Assembly (NCBI GenBank): GCA_003647095.1 | Contig: QMME01000180.1 | Span: forward strand, 1 to 7,746 | DNA length: 7,746 bases | Source: Deltaproteobacteria bacterium | GTDB lineage: Bacteria > Myxococcota > B64-G9 | Direction of reading: 5' to 3' | In this document: positions 6,203-7,746 of the stretch, piece by piece | Layout of the letters: every line of letters starts with the position of its first letter | How positions within the stretch are numbered: the stretch's first letter is position 1 | Notes under the pieces: generated by a model | Seen by the model: only the letters and a program-made list of their open reading frames with translations | Databases searched by the model: none | What the model was told of the DNA's origin: nothing | Made by a program: the position numbers and the translations under genes

Positions 6203-6520
6203 ATGAACGCGGGCTTCGAGGTCGACCTGGACAAGGAGAAGATCCTCGTCGACGACCACTGGTACGATCGTGCCGAGCTGGCCCGGCTGCTTACCGAGCG
6301 GCTGGCCTCCATGGACTACAACATCGCCAGGCTCTCGGCCGCGGTGGAACACCTCGACACCACCATCAAGTCGCTGGAGGAGTTCACCGTGCGACTCACT
6401 CCCGAGGTGGCCGCCCAGCTGCGCCAGACCGCCGACAAGAACCAGCTGCCGGTGGGCGCGGTAATCCGCGAGGCGGTGATCTCCTATCTGGTAGGGGCGG
6501 CCCTGTCGAAACTGGGTTGA
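6203..6520 (+). CDS. Small protein with ribbon-helix-helix-like C-terminus
   Basis: The product has 105 residues. ATG 6203 is chosen because GGGAGG (6188-6193) lies nine bases upstream; the in-frame ATG at 6194 directly abuts that site. Residues 1-25 (FEVDLDKEKILVDDHWYDRAEL) look like a small beta-hairpin module. Residues 26-60 are a heptad-like helix that could be a coiled coil. Residues 61-98 read FTVRLTPEVAAQLRQTADK, then QLPVGAVIREAVISYLV. This is the strand-helix-turn-helix pattern of MetJ/Arc/CopG DNA-binding dimers, with V-R-L on the strand and the usual P-V-x-x-x-I-R-E-A second helix. The gene sits 20 bp after the Cys-rich lipoprotein gene and is probably cotranscribed. It could be a regulator of the upstream genes or an antitoxin-like protein; no toxin gene is beside it. 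The RHH call is from pattern only. Confidence 0.72.
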   Translation: MNAGFEVDLDKEKILVDDHWYDRAELARLLTERLASMDYNIARLSAAVEHLDTTIKSLEEFTVRLTPEVAAQLRQTADKNQLPVGAVIREAVISYLVGAALSKLG

Positions 6521-6521
6521 C

Positions 6522-6650
6522 ACGGATTTCCCACCTCGGCCGCAATCTCCGCGTCGCTGCTGCGAAAATGGTCCTCGACGTAGGTGAACTACGACTGCGG
6601 CCATAATCTTTCCGCTCCTCTGATCTTGCTGGCCGATCTGGGAAATCCGT
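6522..6650. repeat. 129-nt imperfect palindrome with perfect 12-bp terminal inverted repeats (MITE/REP-like)
   Basis: ACGGATTTCCCA (6522-6533) is exactly complementary to TGGGAAATCCGT (6639-6650). Pairing continues inward: 6536-6541 with 6631-6636, 6542-6545 with 6626-6629 (one bulge), 6562-6564 with 6613-6615, 6565-6567 with 6609-6611 (one bulge), 6568-6571 with 6601-6604, and a tip stem 6579-6583/6589-6593 around a five-base loop. The whole block can fold as one long hairpin. It begins one base after the stop codon of the RHH-like gene and lies between convergent genes. There is no T-tract for a simple terminator and I see no clear target-site duplication. A non-autonomous mobile element relic or a REP-type structure fits best. 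Confidence 0.65.
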
Positions 6651-6687
6651 CGGTCCCGGGTGGGAGATTCCGGGTTAGCCGGAGGGG

Positions 6688-7476
6688 CTACTTCTTCTCG
6701 CGGATGGTCTCCAGGATCCACACCCCGCCCTTTTCCTGCAGAAGCGGCCTGCCGTAGACGACGGCACCCACCTTGATGACCCTCGAGGCCAGGTTGATGC
6801 GGGTGCGGGCCTCGCCGGGGACGATCTTGCCGGTCTGGTCGTCCACCTGGTAGAAGCCGCGCACCTTTATCTTGCTGCCCTTGCCGAAGGCGGCCCGGTG
6901 TCGTCCGCTGCCGGGAGGGGTGAGCACGCTGATGGTGAAGGTGGGCAAGGGCTCGCAGGAGGATAGCCCGATTACCTTGCCGACGACATCGCCGGGACCG
7001 GGTCCCGGCTTCCGGGCGGCCGCCGGCAACTGGACCTTCTTGCTGGCGCGGATGGAGCCGGCACTGGAAAGGTCTCCCAGGGCCGGTCCCAGGGAATCCT
7101 TCAGCTCGGCCAGCTGGGCCACCTCCGTGTTCTTGCCCAGTTCCACCGGCAGTCCGGCCAGCTTCTCCAGCAATGCCCCTTCCTGGAGATTCTCCCCGCG
7201 GAAGACCAGGGTGGAGTCGTCGCTGGCCTCGACCGTCCAGGGGGCGATGCCGGCGGATATCTGCCCGGCCACCTGCCCGGCCACCACCCCGCTGCGCAGC
7301 ACCATGCGCACCGTCTTGCCCAGGCGCGCCCACTCGGCCGCCACCGCCGGCCGGAAATTGCCGTCACTGTCCTTTACCACCAGCGGTTCTCCGGCCCGGC
7401 CGGGGCGGGGAAACAAGAACAGTAGGCCGGCCAGGGCCAGGCCGGCCAGCATGAATGATTTCCGGCGCGCCTTCAT
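6688..7476 (-). CDS. Exported protein of unknown function
   Basis: The product has 262 residues. I chose ATG 7476-7474 because GGAGGG (7490-7485) lies eight bases upstream; the in-frame GTG at 7485 overlaps that site. Residues 1-28 form a Sec-type signal: basic MKARRKS, a hydrophobic core MLAGLALAGLLFLF, and a likely cut after G-R-A (28), before GE. The mature protein shows no family motif I know. Residues 36-115 look like a mixed alpha/beta region containing SGVVAGQVAGQISAG. A Lys/Pro/Gly linker lies at about 153-163. Residues 163-262 are strand-rich, with KGSKIKVRGFYQVDDQTGK and GAVVYGRPLL, perhaps a small barrel. One Cys (174) remains in the mature part, so it is not lipidated at the N-terminus. 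It is convergent with the RHH-like gene across the palindrome and is probably transcribed alone. Confidence 0.75.
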   Translation of the reverse strand: MKARRKSFMLAGLALAGLLFLFPRPGRAGEPLVVKDSDGNFRPAVAAEWARLGKTVRMVLRSGVVAGQVAGQISAGIAPWTVEASDDSTLVFRGENLQEGALLEKLAGLPVELGKNTEVAQLAELKDSLGPALGDLSSAGSIRASKKVQLPAAARKPGPGPGDVVGKVIGLSSCEPLPTFTISVLTPPGSGRHRAAFGKGSKIKVRGFYQVDDQTGKIVPGEARTRINLASRVIKVGAVVYGRPLLQEKGGVWILETIREKK

Positions 7477-7552
7477 GTCTGCCACCCTCCGCCGCCCCGG
7501 GGCGGCTCATGACCTGGGTTCCGGTGCCATCTCGAGGTGCCTTGCTATGTGT

Positions 7553-7568
7553 CAACGTTATTACGTTG
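7553..7568. promoter_or_regulatory. Operator-like palindrome overlapping the candidate -10
   Basis: CAACGT-TATT-ACGTTG is a perfect 6-bp inverted repeat with a four-base spacer. It covers the proposed -10 hexamer of the exported-protein promoter, a classic position for a repressor dimer. The regulator is unknown; the RHH-like protein encoded at 6203-6520 is one candidate, without direct evidence. Confidence 0.38.
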
Positions 7569-7583
7569 CCGGGAGGCTGTCAA
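7555..7583 (-). promoter_or_regulatory. Candidate promoter of the exported-protein gene
   Basis: Read on the minus strand, a perfect TTGACA (7583-7578) is followed after 17 bp by TAACGT (7560-7555), which keeps the conserved T-A and final T of a -10 box. A start near 7548 would give a leader of about 70 bases before the ATG at 7476. A second TTGACA occurs at 7555-7550 but has no good -10 partner. Confidence 0.4.
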
Positions 7584-7746
7584 TTCATCCCGGCAAGAGT
7601 CGGACAGTTGCCCAAAAAGCGCAAAAGGCGGGGACAGGCCCAGCGTAAGGTCACGATTTTCCAGTCAGTTGCCAATGCAACGCCCTCTGTTTCTTGTTTT
7701 TACAAATAATATCAAAGCATTGCGCACAACGAACCGACTCCCCGGC
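7584..7746. other. Non-coding stretch with AT-rich patch, no gene recognised
   Basis: No open frame here has a ribosome-binding site or protein-like composition. The octamer CAGTTGCC occurs at 7605-7612 and 7666-7673. A GGCGGGGACAGGCC motif lies at 7628-7641. The stretch from about 7688 to 7718 is strikingly AT-rich for this genome (TTGTTTTTACAAATAATATC) and could be a promoter region for a gene beyond the window edge. Confidence 0.4.

Noticed and set aside
6149..7333. 394-codon minus-strand open frame crossing the palindrome
   Set aside because: It runs through the inverted repeat and overlaps two better-supported genes. Its Gly/Arg/Gln-rich composition is not protein-like.

Overview
The window is a stretch of high-GC bacterial chromosome (roughly two thirds G+C by eye). 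Its content fits a Deltaproteobacteria/Myxococcota-type Gram-negative. The pointers are a long cysteine-rich lipoprotein with CPxGxVC-type repeats, a TPR lipoprotein, a single-pass membrane protein with a Pro/Ala-rich tail, and good Shine-Dalgarno sites. Taxonomy is inferred from gene style, not from a marker gene. I see no rRNA, tRNA, CRISPR array, transposase or phage gene.

Layout: (1) 1-255 (+) is the 3' end of a hypoxanthine phosphoribosyltransferase gene. (2) 256-517 is non-coding and holds a 43-bp tandem repeat, a detached third copy of its core, and a candidate promoter. (3) 518-1312 (+) encodes a single-pass membrane protein of unknown function. (4) 1374-3357 (-) is a tight two-gene operon, an aspartate/ornithine carbamoyltransferase-family enzyme followed by carbamate kinase, convergent with (3). 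(5) 3358-3497 is a divergent intergenic region with a long imperfect hairpin in the transcarbamylase leader. (6) 3498-6520 (+) is a run of three genes: a TPR lipoprotein, a 568-aa lipoprotein with about 79 cysteines, and a 105-aa protein with a ribbon-helix-helix-like C-terminus. (7) 6522-6650 is a 129-nt imperfect palindrome with perfect 12-bp ends, starting one base after a stop codon. (8) 6688-7476 (-) encodes an exported protein of unknown function. (9) 7477-7746 is its upstream region, with a candidate promoter/operator and an AT-rich patch.

How the genes may work together: the transcarbamylase and carbamate kinase should act in sequence. The first would release carbamoyl phosphate from a carbamoylated amine, and the second would use it to make ATP (or the reverse). 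The transcarbamylase lacks the SMG and HCLP signatures of ordinary ornithine carbamoyltransferase, so its substrate is open. The lipoproteins and the exported protein point to cell-envelope functions that I cannot specify. No gene set here clearly forms a known defence or mobile system. The best leads are the atypical transcarbamylase operon, the 129-nt palindrome, and the pairing of the Cys-rich lipoprotein with the RHH-like protein.
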